From Caldilineae bacterium (lineage in GTDB: Bacteria > Chloroflexota > Anaerolineae > DUEN01), in assembly GCA_011176545.1 (NCBI GenBank), contig DUEN01000130.1, positions 1-48,415 of the forward strand: a stretch of 48,415 nt of DNA, written 5' to 3'. A model generated the notes under the pieces. The model saw nothing but the letters and a program-made list of their open reading frames with translations, made no database searches and was not told where the DNA came from. Numbering within the stretch: the first letter of the stretch is position 1; each line of letters starts with the position of its first letter. Position numbers and translations under genes: made by a program. Shown piece by piece: positions 27,125 to 36,181 of the stretch.

Positions 27125-27655
27125 TCAACCAGTCTCCCCCGCTAACCGCTGATCACAAGCATAACGCACCCCACAGGCACGACAACGGGCGGGATCGTCG
27201 TGGGAGCGAGGCACGTCAATATACTCGGCCGCGCGGCGCATCTCCGCCAACATCTCGATCACCCGCCGACGGAGCGCGTCGTCAAATGGCACCTCCACCA
27301 CGGCATCGTCATAACGCAGCAACCCATAAGAGGGCCGACGCCCAGCCCACTCTTCCACCAACAGGCAGTAAGCAGCCAGCTGTAGGAGATGGGATTTGTA
27401 TGGTGGATCAGGACGCCGGCCCGATTTCACCTCTACAGGGATCACCTCCCGACCTCGGGAGACGACGTAGTCAGGACGTCCCACCAGTCTCCAGCGCTGG
27501 CTGATCATCGGGCTTTCCGTGCGCTGCCACTGGCTCGTATCGGCGTAAACCACGCGCCCCGTGGGCAAACCCGTCGCCCGCTGGATGCGTCGGGAGATCC
27601 ATAGAACCAGGATCCCGATCAGGATCAGCGCCAGGGCACTCCCCAGCGGGATCAT
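27125..27655 (-). CDS. Membrane-anchored Cas4-like PD-(D/E)XK nuclease, catalytic half
   Basis: A 176-residue protein. Residues 3-20 are a membrane helix, followed by a nuclease domain of the Cas4/Dna2 (PD-(D/E)XK) class: D62 in VGRPDYVV, E75 and K77 in PVEVKSGR, and Q92-x3-Y96 in LQLAAYCLL. Three cysteines at the end (C158, C161, C167 in CRACGVRYAC) correspond to three of the four iron-sulfur ligands of Cas4. The fourth, normally near the N-terminus, is missing from this protein but a matching segment is encoded in the small gene at 28410-28652. No CRISPR array or cas genes are in the window. The start at 27655 has AAGGGGGG upstream; 27679 is possible. Confidence 0.75.
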   Translation of the reverse strand: MIPLGSALALILIGILVLWISRRIQRATGLPTGRVVYADTSQWQRTESPMISQRWRLVGRPDYVVSRGREVIPVEVKSGRRPDPPYKSHLLQLAAYCLLVEEWAGRRPSYGLLRYDDAVVEVPFDDALRRRVIEMLAEMRRAAEYIDVPRSHDDPARCRACGVRYACDQRLAGETG

Positions 27656-27694
27656 CGCGCCCCCCTTAAGTGAGGCCATCTCCACATGCGATCA

Positions 27695-28417
27695 TCACCC
27701 CTGCGCGGGCGGTCTCGTCCACGGCAGGATGATGATAGGCACCCCATATGGCCCCCATTGGGTAAACCATTCAGCATCCTCCGGCCTGAGCCGAATACAT
27801 CCGCGGCTGGCCGGGAACGCGCCGAGGGCGTAGATCTCCTTGTATCGCTTCACGCCATCCTCCACCACGTAAGGGGCGCCATGAATGAGGATGCTGCCCG
27901 CGGCCTTGAACAGGAACCAGGCGTTATCCGCGCTGACGCCGAACGCGGAGAACGTCCCCCAGTACTCGCCGACCCGCCCCACCCAGGCCGGCGTGTGGTA
28001 ATTTCGATCAGGATCGCCCGTGCTCACCGGGAACTCCGCCACGATGAAGCCATTCTCTGCCACGATCATGCGCTGGCGATCTTGATCGATCACGATGAAC
28101 CGCCCGTTGGGATCGAACCCGTTCTCCTCCACCAGCGCGCGAATCCAGGCCTCCGGCGTCGGCACAGGCGTAGGCATCGGTGTAGGCGTCGGCGTCGGCA
28201 CCAACGGAGTAGGCGTCGGCGAGGGGAAGGGCGTCGGAGTAGGCCACGGTGTCGGGGTGGGACGCGGCGGGCGCATCCACGGGCGGCCGTTTAGAGGAGG
28301 TCTTTCAGGCGCGGCCAGATCATGCACATGAACGAGGCTCATCGCCCCCCAAATTAGTAGTGCGAGGCTCGCTATCAGGGTGAACCGCGAGAGGGCTTGA
28401 GCGAACAACCTAAACAT
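27695..28417 (-). CDS. L,D-transpeptidase (YkuD domain) with membrane anchor
   Basis: A 240-residue envelope enzyme. The N-terminus has a hydrophobic anchor (about residues 9-30), then a Thr-Pro-rich linker (about 50-88), then the YkuD catalytic domain. H179 in ILIHG and C207 in SRGCIRL form the catalytic pair. Such enzymes make 3-3 peptidoglycan cross-links or attach proteins to peptidoglycan. ATG at 28417 overlaps the end of the upstream small gene by 8 bp, showing tight coupling. The longer frame to 28513 reads over that gene. It sits between the two parts of a Cas4-like nuclease. Confidence 0.88.
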   Translation of the reverse strand: MFRLFAQALSRFTLIASLALLIWGAMSLVHVHDLAAPERPPLNGRPWMRPPRPTPTPWPTPTPFPSPTPTPLVPTPTPTPMPTPVPTPEAWIRALVEENGFDPNGRFIVIDQDRQRMIVAENGFIVAEFPVSTGDPDRNYHTPAWVGRVGEYWGTFSAFGVSADNAWFLFKAAGSILIHGAPYVVEDGVKRYKEIYALGAFPASRGCIRLRPEDAEWFTQWGPYGVPIIILPWTRPPAQG

Positions 28418-28652
28418 AACGCCACATCCCCATAGCGAGTAAAAGCAGCCCAAGCGAGAGCAAGATGAGCCCCAACGTGTAGAGCCTGTGGGCTCGCGCC
28501 ACATCGCGCCCATGCCGGGCGTGATAGCGAACTCCTCTCTGCTGAGCGGGGATATTGCGACTGCTCACGCCCCGGACGGCCTGCAACCACCAGGCGCGGG
28601 CACAATACGCGTAGGTCCCGATCTCACTGGCGCGAATCCACTCCCTGGTCAT
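28410..28652 (-). CDS. Small membrane protein resembling the N-terminal part of a Cas4-like nuclease
   Basis: An 80-residue protein. WIRASEIGTYAYCARAWWL at residues 5-23 matches the N-terminal Cas4 pattern (S..I..Y.YC.R..W), where the cysteine (C17 here) is the first iron-sulfur ligand. A His-containing segment YHARHGRDVARAHR follows, also Cas4-like, and the protein ends in a membrane helix (about residues 58-77). Nuclease residues are absent. The catalytic half is encoded separately at 27125-27655. Its ATG overlaps the stop of the translin-like gene (ATGA). Confidence 0.65.
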   Translation of the reverse strand: MTREWIRASEIGTYAYCARAWWLQAVRGVSSRNIPAQQRGVRYHARHGRDVARAHRLYTLGLILLSLGLLLLAMGMWRYV

Positions 28653-29305
28653 GAACCTTCCTCTCCGGATTCGGCCATGTTCAATCGCTCTTCGAACGCC
28701 GCCAGGGCCGCGCGCATCTGATCCTGACGGATCGCCACGGTCAGGTCGCCTCGCGTGCGCTCTAACACGCCACGCACCATATCCGTCGTCCGACGCAGGC
28801 CGCCCGTGATCGCGTCCGGGAAATCGACGGTGACCAGGTAACTGTACACCTCATCCATGATGTCTAACAGCGGCTCCGCCTCCGCCGCCTGCCCGCGCCG
28901 GATCAGGTCGAGGATGTACCGCCGGAGCTCCCCCATCGCCTCGCCGAGACCGTTCAGATAAGCGGGGTATTCAACGCGCAATTCCTCAGGCGTAGGCAGC
29001 GGATGCCCCTGCACCAGGGCGTTGACGATGTACGCCTCGGCCAGCTCCTTAAGAGCGTCCTGGGTGTAGCCCGTATAGTAGAGATCCGGGTGATCGGCCA
29101 GCTCCTCCACCATCAGCGTCGCGGCCTCGCGCGCCGTCTTTAACAGCCGGGCGGCCTCCTCCCACTCATGCCGATGGGTCGCTCGGATGCTCAGCGCGCA
29201 ATGCCGGATCAACTCGCGCGAGCGGCGCAATGTCTCGTCTCGTAACTCATTGCGCCGCTCGAAATCCTCTCGTATGGCTTCAAAGATCTCGGATAGTGAT
29301 TGCAA
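28649..29305 (-). CDS. Translin-family nucleic-acid-binding protein
   Basis: A 218-residue, almost wholly alpha-helical protein. The C-terminal signature VDFPDAITGGLRRTTDMVRGVLERTRGDLT is the translin pattern (YDFPDAVTGNLRR.TDVARGL.E.TRGDL). Family members are best known in eukaryotes and archaea as octameric RNA/ssDNA-binding proteins; bacterial ones are uncommon. The start is TTG at 29305. It is the first gene of an overlapping series with the Cas4-like N-terminal protein, the L,D-transpeptidase and the nuclease half. A role in RNA or DNA processing with the nuclease is inference. Confidence 0.75.
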   Translation of the reverse strand: MQSLSEIFEAIREDFERRNELRDETLRRSRELIRHCALSIRATHRHEWEEAARLLKTAREAATLMVEELADHPDLYYTGYTQDALKELAEAYIVNALVQGHPLPTPEELRVEYPAYLNGLGEAMGELRRYILDLIRRGQAAEAEPLLDIMDEVYSYLVTVDFPDAITGGLRRTTDMVRGVLERTRGDLTVAIRQDQMRAALAAFEERLNMAESGEEGS

Positions 29306-29362
29306 GGCAAGGCCCCTTTTCGACCGGGATGAGATCGCTCGTCAGGCGAGGATAGATAGCTC

Positions 29363-29713
29363 TCACGTCTGGGGTGGATGATCATCAGGGGGTAGGATTG
29401 GGCCCAATCGCCACTCCAACCCGCCCAATACGTCCCTCCCGCCGAGCTCCTCGCTGCCGGGGATGGGACCGAACCGCTCCTCGTAACGCGCCAGGTTCTC
29501 CCCCAATGCCTGGTGAAGCAGTTTCGCGTTCAACGGCGTCAGGAGGATACGCGCCTGTACCTTGGCCTTGGGCATGTTGGGCAACAGCTGGGCGAAATCG
29601 ATCACCACCTCCGACGGCGTGTGGTTGATGATCGCGAAGTTAGCGTACGTCATCGGGAGATCAGCAGGGATCTCCACGTTAATGCGCGGACGAGGCTTGT
29701 CGGGATCCGTCAT
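29363..29713 (-). CDS. DUF3467-family protein
   Basis: A 116-residue small protein of unknown function. The pattern MTYANFAIINHTPSEVVIDFAQLLPNMPKAKVQARILLTP, then HQALGENLARYEERFGPIP, matches DUF3467. It lies between ssb and the translin-like gene, with gaps of about 40 and 57 bp, so it probably belongs to the ssb transcript. Confidence 0.8.
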   Translation of the reverse strand: MTDPDKPRPRINVEIPADLPMTYANFAIINHTPSEVVIDFAQLLPNMPKAKVQARILLTPLNAKLLHQALGENLARYEERFGPIPGSEELGGRDVLGGLEWRLGPILPPDDHPPQT

Positions 29714-29751
29714 AGGCTCTCCTCACGAACTAACGGCTATCGAGGACGGGA

Positions 29752-30162
29752 TTAGAAGGGCAGCTCGTCCTCGTCCAGCGCGGCTGGCTCCTCCTCTTGC
29801 ACCGGCGGCCCCGCCTCCATGCTGGCAAGGCTAGTGTCACGCCCGCCCAGAAAGCGCACGTTGCGCGCCGTCAGCTCCAACGTTGCCCTCGGCTGCCCGT
29901 CCTGCCCCACCCACGCGGAGGCATCGATATCCCCCTCGACCAGCACGAGGCGCCCCTTGGATAGATATTGGCTGCACAGTTCGGCCAACTTACCCCAGGC
30001 CGTCACCCGAAACCACGTCGTCCGCTCCTGCGGATTGCCATTGCGATCGGTCCAACGCCGGTTGGTGGCCACACTGAAGGAGCAAACGGACTGCCCCGAC
30101 GGCGTGTACCGCAGCTCCGGATCCTGCCCTAAATGTCCCACAACGACAGTCTTCTGATACAT
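29752..30162 (-). CDS. ssb: Single-stranded DNA-binding protein
   Basis: A 136-residue OB-fold protein. It begins YQKTVVVGHLGQDPELRYTPSGQSVCSFSVATNRRW, contains TTWFRVTAWGKLAELCSQYLSKG, and ends in the acidic tip DEDELPF that contacts replication and repair partners. The ATG at 30162 follows GGAGGGGG. It is driven by its own promoter with a probable LexA box upstream, which fits an SOS-inducible ssb. Confidence 0.95.
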   Translation of the reverse strand: MYQKTVVVGHLGQDPELRYTPSGQSVCSFSVATNRRWTDRNGNPQERTTWFRVTAWGKLAELCSQYLSKGRLVLVEGDIDASAWVGQDGQPRATLELTARNVRFLGGRDTSLASMEAGPPVQEEEPAALDEDELPF

Positions 30163-30207
30163 AGGTCACCCCCTCCGGCTCATCGCCCTATCGGCTATCT
30201 GACACGC

Positions 30208-30256
30208 ATCATACCCCCAGATCAGCCAAAAGTCAAGGAGTACGAACGTTTGTTCC
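30208..30256 (-). promoter_or_regulatory. ssb: ssb promoter with candidate LexA (SOS) box
   Basis: The minus-strand promoter is TTGACT (30236-30231), 17-bp spacer and TATGAT (30213-30208). Just upstream of the -35 is CGAACGTTTGTTCC (30243-30256), which fits the Bacillus-type SOS box CGAACRNRYGTTYC at 13 of 14 positions. LexA bound here would sit against RNA polymerase. The lexA gene is not in the window. Confidence 0.65.
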
Positions 30257-30273
30257 GTGGTATGGCCGCGTTT

Positions 30274-30960
30274 CTATGCCTCAGCCCGATAGAAGAACTG
30301 GCGAATGAAAGCCTTGTGCATCTCCAGCGTCTCCTCCAGCGAGCCATAGAGCGGGGAGGTGGTCTTGAACAGCACCAGGCCCTGGCTGTTATCGCGTGCC
30401 GTGTTAGGCCATAAATAGAAATACAACACCACATGGCGAGTCTCGAACCCCTCTGACAAGGGCTTGGTCGCCACCAGGCGGAGGGCGTAGATCTCCCCTT
30501 CCTTTAGAGGGATGGCCTCCGAGGAGGCATCGGTAGACCAGCCATCGGCGGTGTAGCAGATCTGCGGAGAATGAAAGCTCTTGGATTTACGGCTGCCAAT
30601 CAGGCTCAGCCACAGATACCGTCCGTTGGGGAGTGTATACAGGCGCTGCACATACTGATCCGGCTCCAGCAGGATCAGCGCCTCCAGATTGGTCAGAGGG
30701 ACATCCCGTCCCTGCCACTCTCCTATCGTTAGAGGCAGGGAGTCGTTGAGATTCCTCTCCAGGCTGAAATCATACGGCGACTGTACCGCTCGTTCCCGTT
30801 CGGTACGTCGCCAATGATCGACGTCCACGATATATGTATAACCGCGGCGGGTGAGCTCACGTCCCAGGGCAATCTCCCCGCGATGGATGAGCAGCACGGC
30901 CACGGCCGCCATCGCCAGAATGGCCAGCGTTACCAGATATCGTCGCGTATCTCTCGACAT
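30274..30960 (-). CDS. EpsI/exosortase-associated protein (DUF3485)
   Basis: A 228-residue protein with one N-terminal membrane helix and an extracytoplasmic domain. The family motif HSPQICYTADGW (usually HSPE.C....GW) with preceding SRKSKSF is visible. EpsI proteins accompany exosortases, often fused to them, and are linked to export of polysaccharide or sorted proteins. Its start overlaps the exosortase end by 31 bp. Confidence 0.85.
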   Translation of the reverse strand: MSRDTRRYLVTLAILAMAAVAVLLIHRGEIALGRELTRRGYTYIVDVDHWRRTERERAVQSPYDFSLERNLNDSLPLTIGEWQGRDVPLTNLEALILLEPDQYVQRLYTLPNGRYLWLSLIGSRKSKSFHSPQICYTADGWSTDASSEAIPLKEGEIYALRLVATKPLSEGFETRHVVLYFYLWPNTARDNSQGLVLFKTTSPLYGSLEETLEMHKAFIRQFFYRAEA

Positions 30961-31763
30961 CCAACCACCTGGCTCACAAATAATAGGGCGCCGAAGGCCG
31001 TCAGGAAGAAGACGATCCCGGAGTAATCATGGTAGAACGTGAACCCCGCGTCCGCCCCCCACACGTTCGCCACCAGAAGCAGCGAGGCCACGCGAAAGAC
31101 GTTGCCCAAGACGGCGATGGGTATGGTCGCCAGCGCCAGGATGAGCTTTGCCCATAGCGGACCGCGCAACATGTAGATGGCGATGGCCGTCAAGGTAAAC
31201 AGCGCGATGATGGATCGCACGCCGCTACACTGGGCCCCCACGACGAGGTCCGTGTTCGGCAGAGACACCTGAAGGCCGCTCACCGAGGCCTTCACACCAA
31301 ACAGGCGGATGAGATAACTCGAACTTACCCCGGTGAACTGGGCCAGGGGCAATGTCACCTCTTCTATAAAGGGCAACGGCACCATGAAGACTAGGAACCC
31401 GAGGGGGAAGGCCAGCCGACGCAGGGCCTGAGTGCCCAGCAGGAACCATACCAGGCCGGCCAGGAGTATGATCAGGGCGAAGCTGGCGATGAAATATGCG
31501 CGATCCACGAGGGCGCCCAGGTAGAGGGCCAGTCCGGCCCCCAGAGCGATGATGCCGGCATTTGACGGGCGGCGATGCACACCCGGCCACAGCCGCCACG
31601 CGAAGAAGGCGGCGATCGGTGGCACTAACAACCCATGGGAGTAATAATCATTCGTCCACCATTCATTGACCAGCCAGCGCAATGTGGGCGATGCGATGAT
31701 GAGGAATAAGGCCCCCATGACGGCGGCCTGCCACCAACCAGCACGCCCTACGGTCACTCTCAT
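30930..31763 (-). CDS. Exosortase (transmembrane cysteine protease/transpeptidase)
   Basis: A 277-residue protein with about eight membrane helices. The catalytic triad of the exosortase/archaeosortase family is present: C179 in [10 protein letters not shown]224 in GNVFRVA and H245 in FYHDYSG. Exosortases cleave PEP-CTERM-like sorting signals of surface proteins. The ATG overlaps the TetR stop (ATGA), so the regulator, exosortase and EpsI form one coupled unit. No protein with an obvious C-terminal sorting signal was seen in the window. Confidence 0.92.
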   Translation of the reverse strand: MRVTVGRAGWWQAAVMGALFLIIASPTLRWLVNEWWTNDYYSHGLLVPPIAAFFAWRLWPGVHRRPSNAGIIALGAGLALYLGALVDRAYFIASFALIILLAGLVWFLLGTQALRRLAFPLGFLVFMVPLPFIEEVTLPLAQFTGVSSSYLIRLFGVKASVSGLQVSLPNTDLVVGAQCSGVRSIIALFTLTAIAIYMLRGPLWAKLILALATIPIAVLGNVFRVASLLLVANVWGADAGFTFYHDYSGIVFFLTAFGALLFVSQVVGCREIRDDIW

Positions 31764-32449
31764 CCTTCACTCCCCTTCTCCCCCTCAGGGGGCCCGGACG
31801 ATAATCGCAACGTGGCGAGATCGTCCGGGGAGAGCCCCTCCGCGTGGGGGCCGATGCCGGTCAACAGCACGTCAATCAACATCTCCAGACGGCGGTCCAG
31901 CGCATAAGGGATGGAGCTGGCGCACCATTGGAACAGCTCATGGAAATATATCGCCTCGACGAGGCCGGCCAGGAGGTCAGCGGAGACGTCGTTGCGGAAC
32001 TCCCCTGCGCGCTGGCCCTGCGCGATGATCAACGCCACGATGGCGCGCAGACCAAACCGGCCGCGTCCATTGGGCCCCAAGTCTCCCGCGCGTAGCGCCC
32101 TCGACACCATCAACTGCACAAGCTCACGGTCCTCCTGGGCGCTCTCGGCCAGAGAACGGAGCAGGCGCTTCACGCGTTCTGGGGCGGATAGGGTATCCCA
32201 TCTCCTCATCTCCGTCAAGGCGCGCAATCCGCCCAACTGCTGCTCGCCCAGATAGAGCAGGACGGCATCCTTGGTCGGGAAGTAGTTAAAGAACGTCCCC
32301 TTCGCGACCTGGGCGGCCCTCGCGATCTCTTCCACCGTCGTGTTATCAAACCCCTTCTCGCGGAAGAGGCGAAGGGCCGCTCGATAGATGCGCTCCTTGC
32401 GCTCCTGCTTCTTACGCCTGCGTACGCTAGATGAGGATGATGCGCTCAT
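31760..32449 (-). CDS. TetR-family transcriptional regulator
   Basis: A 229-residue regulator. The N-terminal DNA-binding domain reads [48 protein letters not shown], a typical TetR helix-turn-helix. The C-terminal ligand domain is helical and not assignable. It is co-transcribed with the exosortase and EpsI genes and probably controls them and perhaps the divergent membrane-protein gene. An uncharged Ser/Arg/Lys-rich tail precedes the domain. Confidence 0.93.
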   Translation of the reverse strand: MSASSSSSVRRRKKQERKERIYRAALRLFREKGFDNTTVEEIARAAQVAKGTFFNYFPTKDAVLLYLGEQQLGGLRALTEMRRWDTLSAPERVKRLLRSLAESAQEDRELVQLMVSRALRAGDLGPNGRGRFGLRAIVALIIAQGQRAGEFRNDVSADLLAGLVEAIYFHELFQWCASSIPYALDRRLEMLIDVLLTGIGPHAEGLSPDDLATLRLSSGPPEGEKGSEG

Positions 32450-32508
32450 CGCTCCTGCCTGCCTTGCATCACACCAAGGGATGGCCTCCGGAAAAGGGAA
32501 CTACAATC

Positions 32509-32537
32509 AGTCTACTGTGAGGATACAGGCTTGTCAA
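32509..32537 (-). promoter_or_regulatory. Promoter of the tetR-exosortase-epsI unit
   Basis: TTGACA (32537-32532), 17-bp spacer and TAGACT (32514-32509) on the minus strand. The -35 element lies only about 25 bp from the -35 of the divergent plus-strand promoter. Confidence 0.7.
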
Positions 32538-32561
32538 ACGGGATGAAGAAACCGTCATTAT

Positions 32562-32639
32562 TTGACGTAAAACATATGTTCTGGTAAAATAGAACGGGTT
32601 CCGTCCTTATTTCGCTTCAGGCGCCCGTCATGGTAAAAT
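32562..32639 (+). promoter_or_regulatory. Two candidate promoters of the divergent membrane-protein gene
   Basis: The first is TTGACG (32562-32567), 17-bp spacer, TAAAAT (32585-32590). Its spacer contains the perfect palindrome AACATATGTT (32571-32580), a possible operator. A second -10, TAAAAT (32634-32639), is preceded by GG as in the first and would start RNA at or within 3 nt of the ATG at 32649; its -35 is poor. Confidence 0.6.
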
Positions 32640-32648
32640 ATATCGGTT

Positions 32649-33629
32649 ATGAATGGGGAAGAACAACGACTGGGAGTAATCGACGCCCTCTCTGCCGGGT
32701 TCAGCGCGGTGGCACAGCATCCGTGGCTCATCCTGCCACCCGCGATCTTGGATCTCATCCTGTGGCAAGGGCCTCGCCTTTCCGTGCGCCCCCTGGTCGA
32801 GCGCCTGCTCAATCTATGGCAGGGGATGATGATGGCCAGCACGCCGGAGGCCTCGTCATCCATGACGCGCCTGGTGACGGATCTCCTGAGTGGGAGCGAT
32901 CAGGATTTGAACCTCCTGCTCCTGCTGTCCAACCGACTGGTGGGGCAACCCAGCTTGGCCGCCCTGTTGCCGGGCGGCGGGTTAGGAGGCGTGATCGAGA
33001 TCCGGAATGCGCTGTTGGCCATCGTGGGCTTCGTGGTCCTGACAGCGATCGGGCTATTCATTGCCACATTATATCTCAGCCTGATCGTCAGCCAGCTGCG
33101 TGAGGAAGGGCCGGATTGGGCGGGCTTTGGGCGACGATTGGCACGGCGATGGCTGCAGTTGGCGCTCTATCTGATCGCCCTGGCGATCGTGATCGTGGCC
33201 GTCTCGGTGCCGTTCTCCATCGCGATCACCATCGCCATGTGGCTGGGACCGACCATCGGGGCCACCCTGATCAGCATCATCTCGATCATCATGATCTGGC
33301 TGGGCCTGTGGATGTTTCTCTCCCTGTTCTTCGTCGCCGACGCCATCGTCCTGGATGACGTGAACGTCATCACGGCCGTGTGGCGCAGCGTCAACGTGGT
33401 GGGGCGTAACTTCTGGGCGACGGTGGGCCTCTGGCTGTTGACCGAGCTGATCATGGTGGGGTTCTCTATCATCTGGCAGAAGTTGAGCCAGTGGCCCGCG
33501 GGGGCGGTGTTTAGCATCATCGCCAATGCCTATCTGGGGACGGGATTGGTCGCGGCCAGCTTGATCTTCTATCGGGATCGCTATCAGCGCTGGCAGAGCC
33601 AGCGTCAAAAGCGCCTCAGCGCGGCTTAG
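32649..33629 (+). CDS. Polytopic membrane protein of unknown function
   Basis: A 326-residue protein with about six hydrophobic segments and short polar ends. It begins RLGVIDALSAGFSAVAQHPWLILPPAILDLILW, has a long repeated-Ile block (about residues 180-235), and a segment VDEVNVITAVWRSVNVVGRNFW-like in its second half. The pattern of a short AVWRS-type motif between helices is reminiscent of DUF7544/glycerophosphodiester-phosphodiesterase membrane-domain proteins, but I cannot assign a function. No Shine-Dalgarno is visible before the ATG, consistent with a leaderless transcript. Confidence 0.7.
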   Translation: MNGEEQRLGVIDALSAGFSAVAQHPWLILPPAILDLILWQGPRLSVRPLVERLLNLWQGMMMASTPEASSSMTRLVTDLLSGSDQDLNLLLLLSNRLVGQPSLAALLPGGGLGGVIEIRNALLAIVGFVVLTAIGLFIATLYLSLIVSQLREEGPDWAGFGRRLARRWLQLALYLIALAIVIVAVSVPFSIAITIAMWLGPTIGATLISIISIIMIWLGLWMFLSLFFVADAIVLDDVNVITAVWRSVNVVGRNFWATVGLWLLTELIMVGFSIIWQKLSQWPAGAVFSIIANAYLGTGLVAASLIFYRDRYQRWQSQRQKRLSAA

Positions 33630-33742
33630 AAGCCCACTTCGTTCATTAAACCTTGGACGCATATGCGTTGCCCTTACTCAGCGAGAAGAGGGCGAGGCAT
33701 GCTTCGCTCCCACCATACGGGGCGTATAATCTCTAGAGGCTG

Positions 33743-35899
<2,157 letters not shown>

Positions 35900-35933
35900 G
35901 CTGTAATGCTCATATCGTCATAGAGGGGGTATG

Positions 35934-35967
35934 GGGCACGGCGCCGCCGTGCCCTTATTACTTTCTT
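35934..35967 (+). terminator. gyrB terminator
   Basis: GGGCACGGC (35934-35942), loop GCC, GCCGTGCCC (35946-35954), followed by TTATTACTTTCTT. A 9-bp GC-rich stem with a T-rich tail 35 bp after the gyrB stop. It is preceded by a partial copy of the local repeat (GCTCATATCGTCATAG at 35908). The stem itself is of the REP type seen elsewhere in the window. Confidence 0.75.
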
Positions 35968-36139
35968 CGCTCATATTGGCATAGACGACACATGGCGGTG
36001 ACCATGTTCTATATCGCCGTGTGTCGCCAGAGTAGGGGCGACCGGCCGGTCGCCCCTACCTTCGTAGGCGTAAGAGTGTCCACCCTCAGACGATGGTCAC
36101 GTACATGTCGTCTTCCTGTCGGGTATTCTAATATGAGCG
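35968..36139. mobile_element. 172-bp MITE-like element with terminal inverted repeats and 8-bp target duplication
   Basis: The element starts CGCTCATATT (35968-35977) and ends AATATGAGCG (36130-36139), a 10-bp perfect terminal inverted repeat that continues imperfectly for over 30 bp inward (both arms carry GACGACA and GTGACCAT). It is flanked by identical 8-bp direct repeats ACTTTCTT at 35960-35967 and 36140-36147. The centre holds a 28-bp perfect palindrome (36032-36059), starting GTAGGGGCGACCGG. It has no ORF. It lies between the gyrB terminator and the mutS2 promoter. Confidence 0.8.
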
Positions 36140-36145
36140 ACTTTC

Positions 36146-36174
36146 TTTGGGCCATCTGAAGCTTATGTTATACT
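36146..36174 (+). promoter_or_regulatory. mutS2 promoter, probably leaderless
   Basis: An extended -10, TGTTATACT (-10 TATACT at 36169-36174), with a weak -35 (TTTGGG, 36146-36151). Predicted transcription start is at about 36181, at the ATG at 36182. No Shine-Dalgarno sequence is visible. The -35 borders the target duplication of the MITE-like element. Confidence 0.6.
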
Positions 36175-36181
36175 GGGTACG

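Noticed and set aside
27125-28652. CRISPR-Cas locus suggested by the Cas4-like protein
   Set aside because: No direct-repeat array and no other cas gene is present; the nuclease is membrane anchored and belongs to a different neighbourhood.
33724-33729. TATAAT upstream of gyrB as its promoter
   Set aside because: The hexamer is perfect but there is no reasonable -35 and it lies over 200 bp upstream behind a repeat cluster; support is too weak for a feature.
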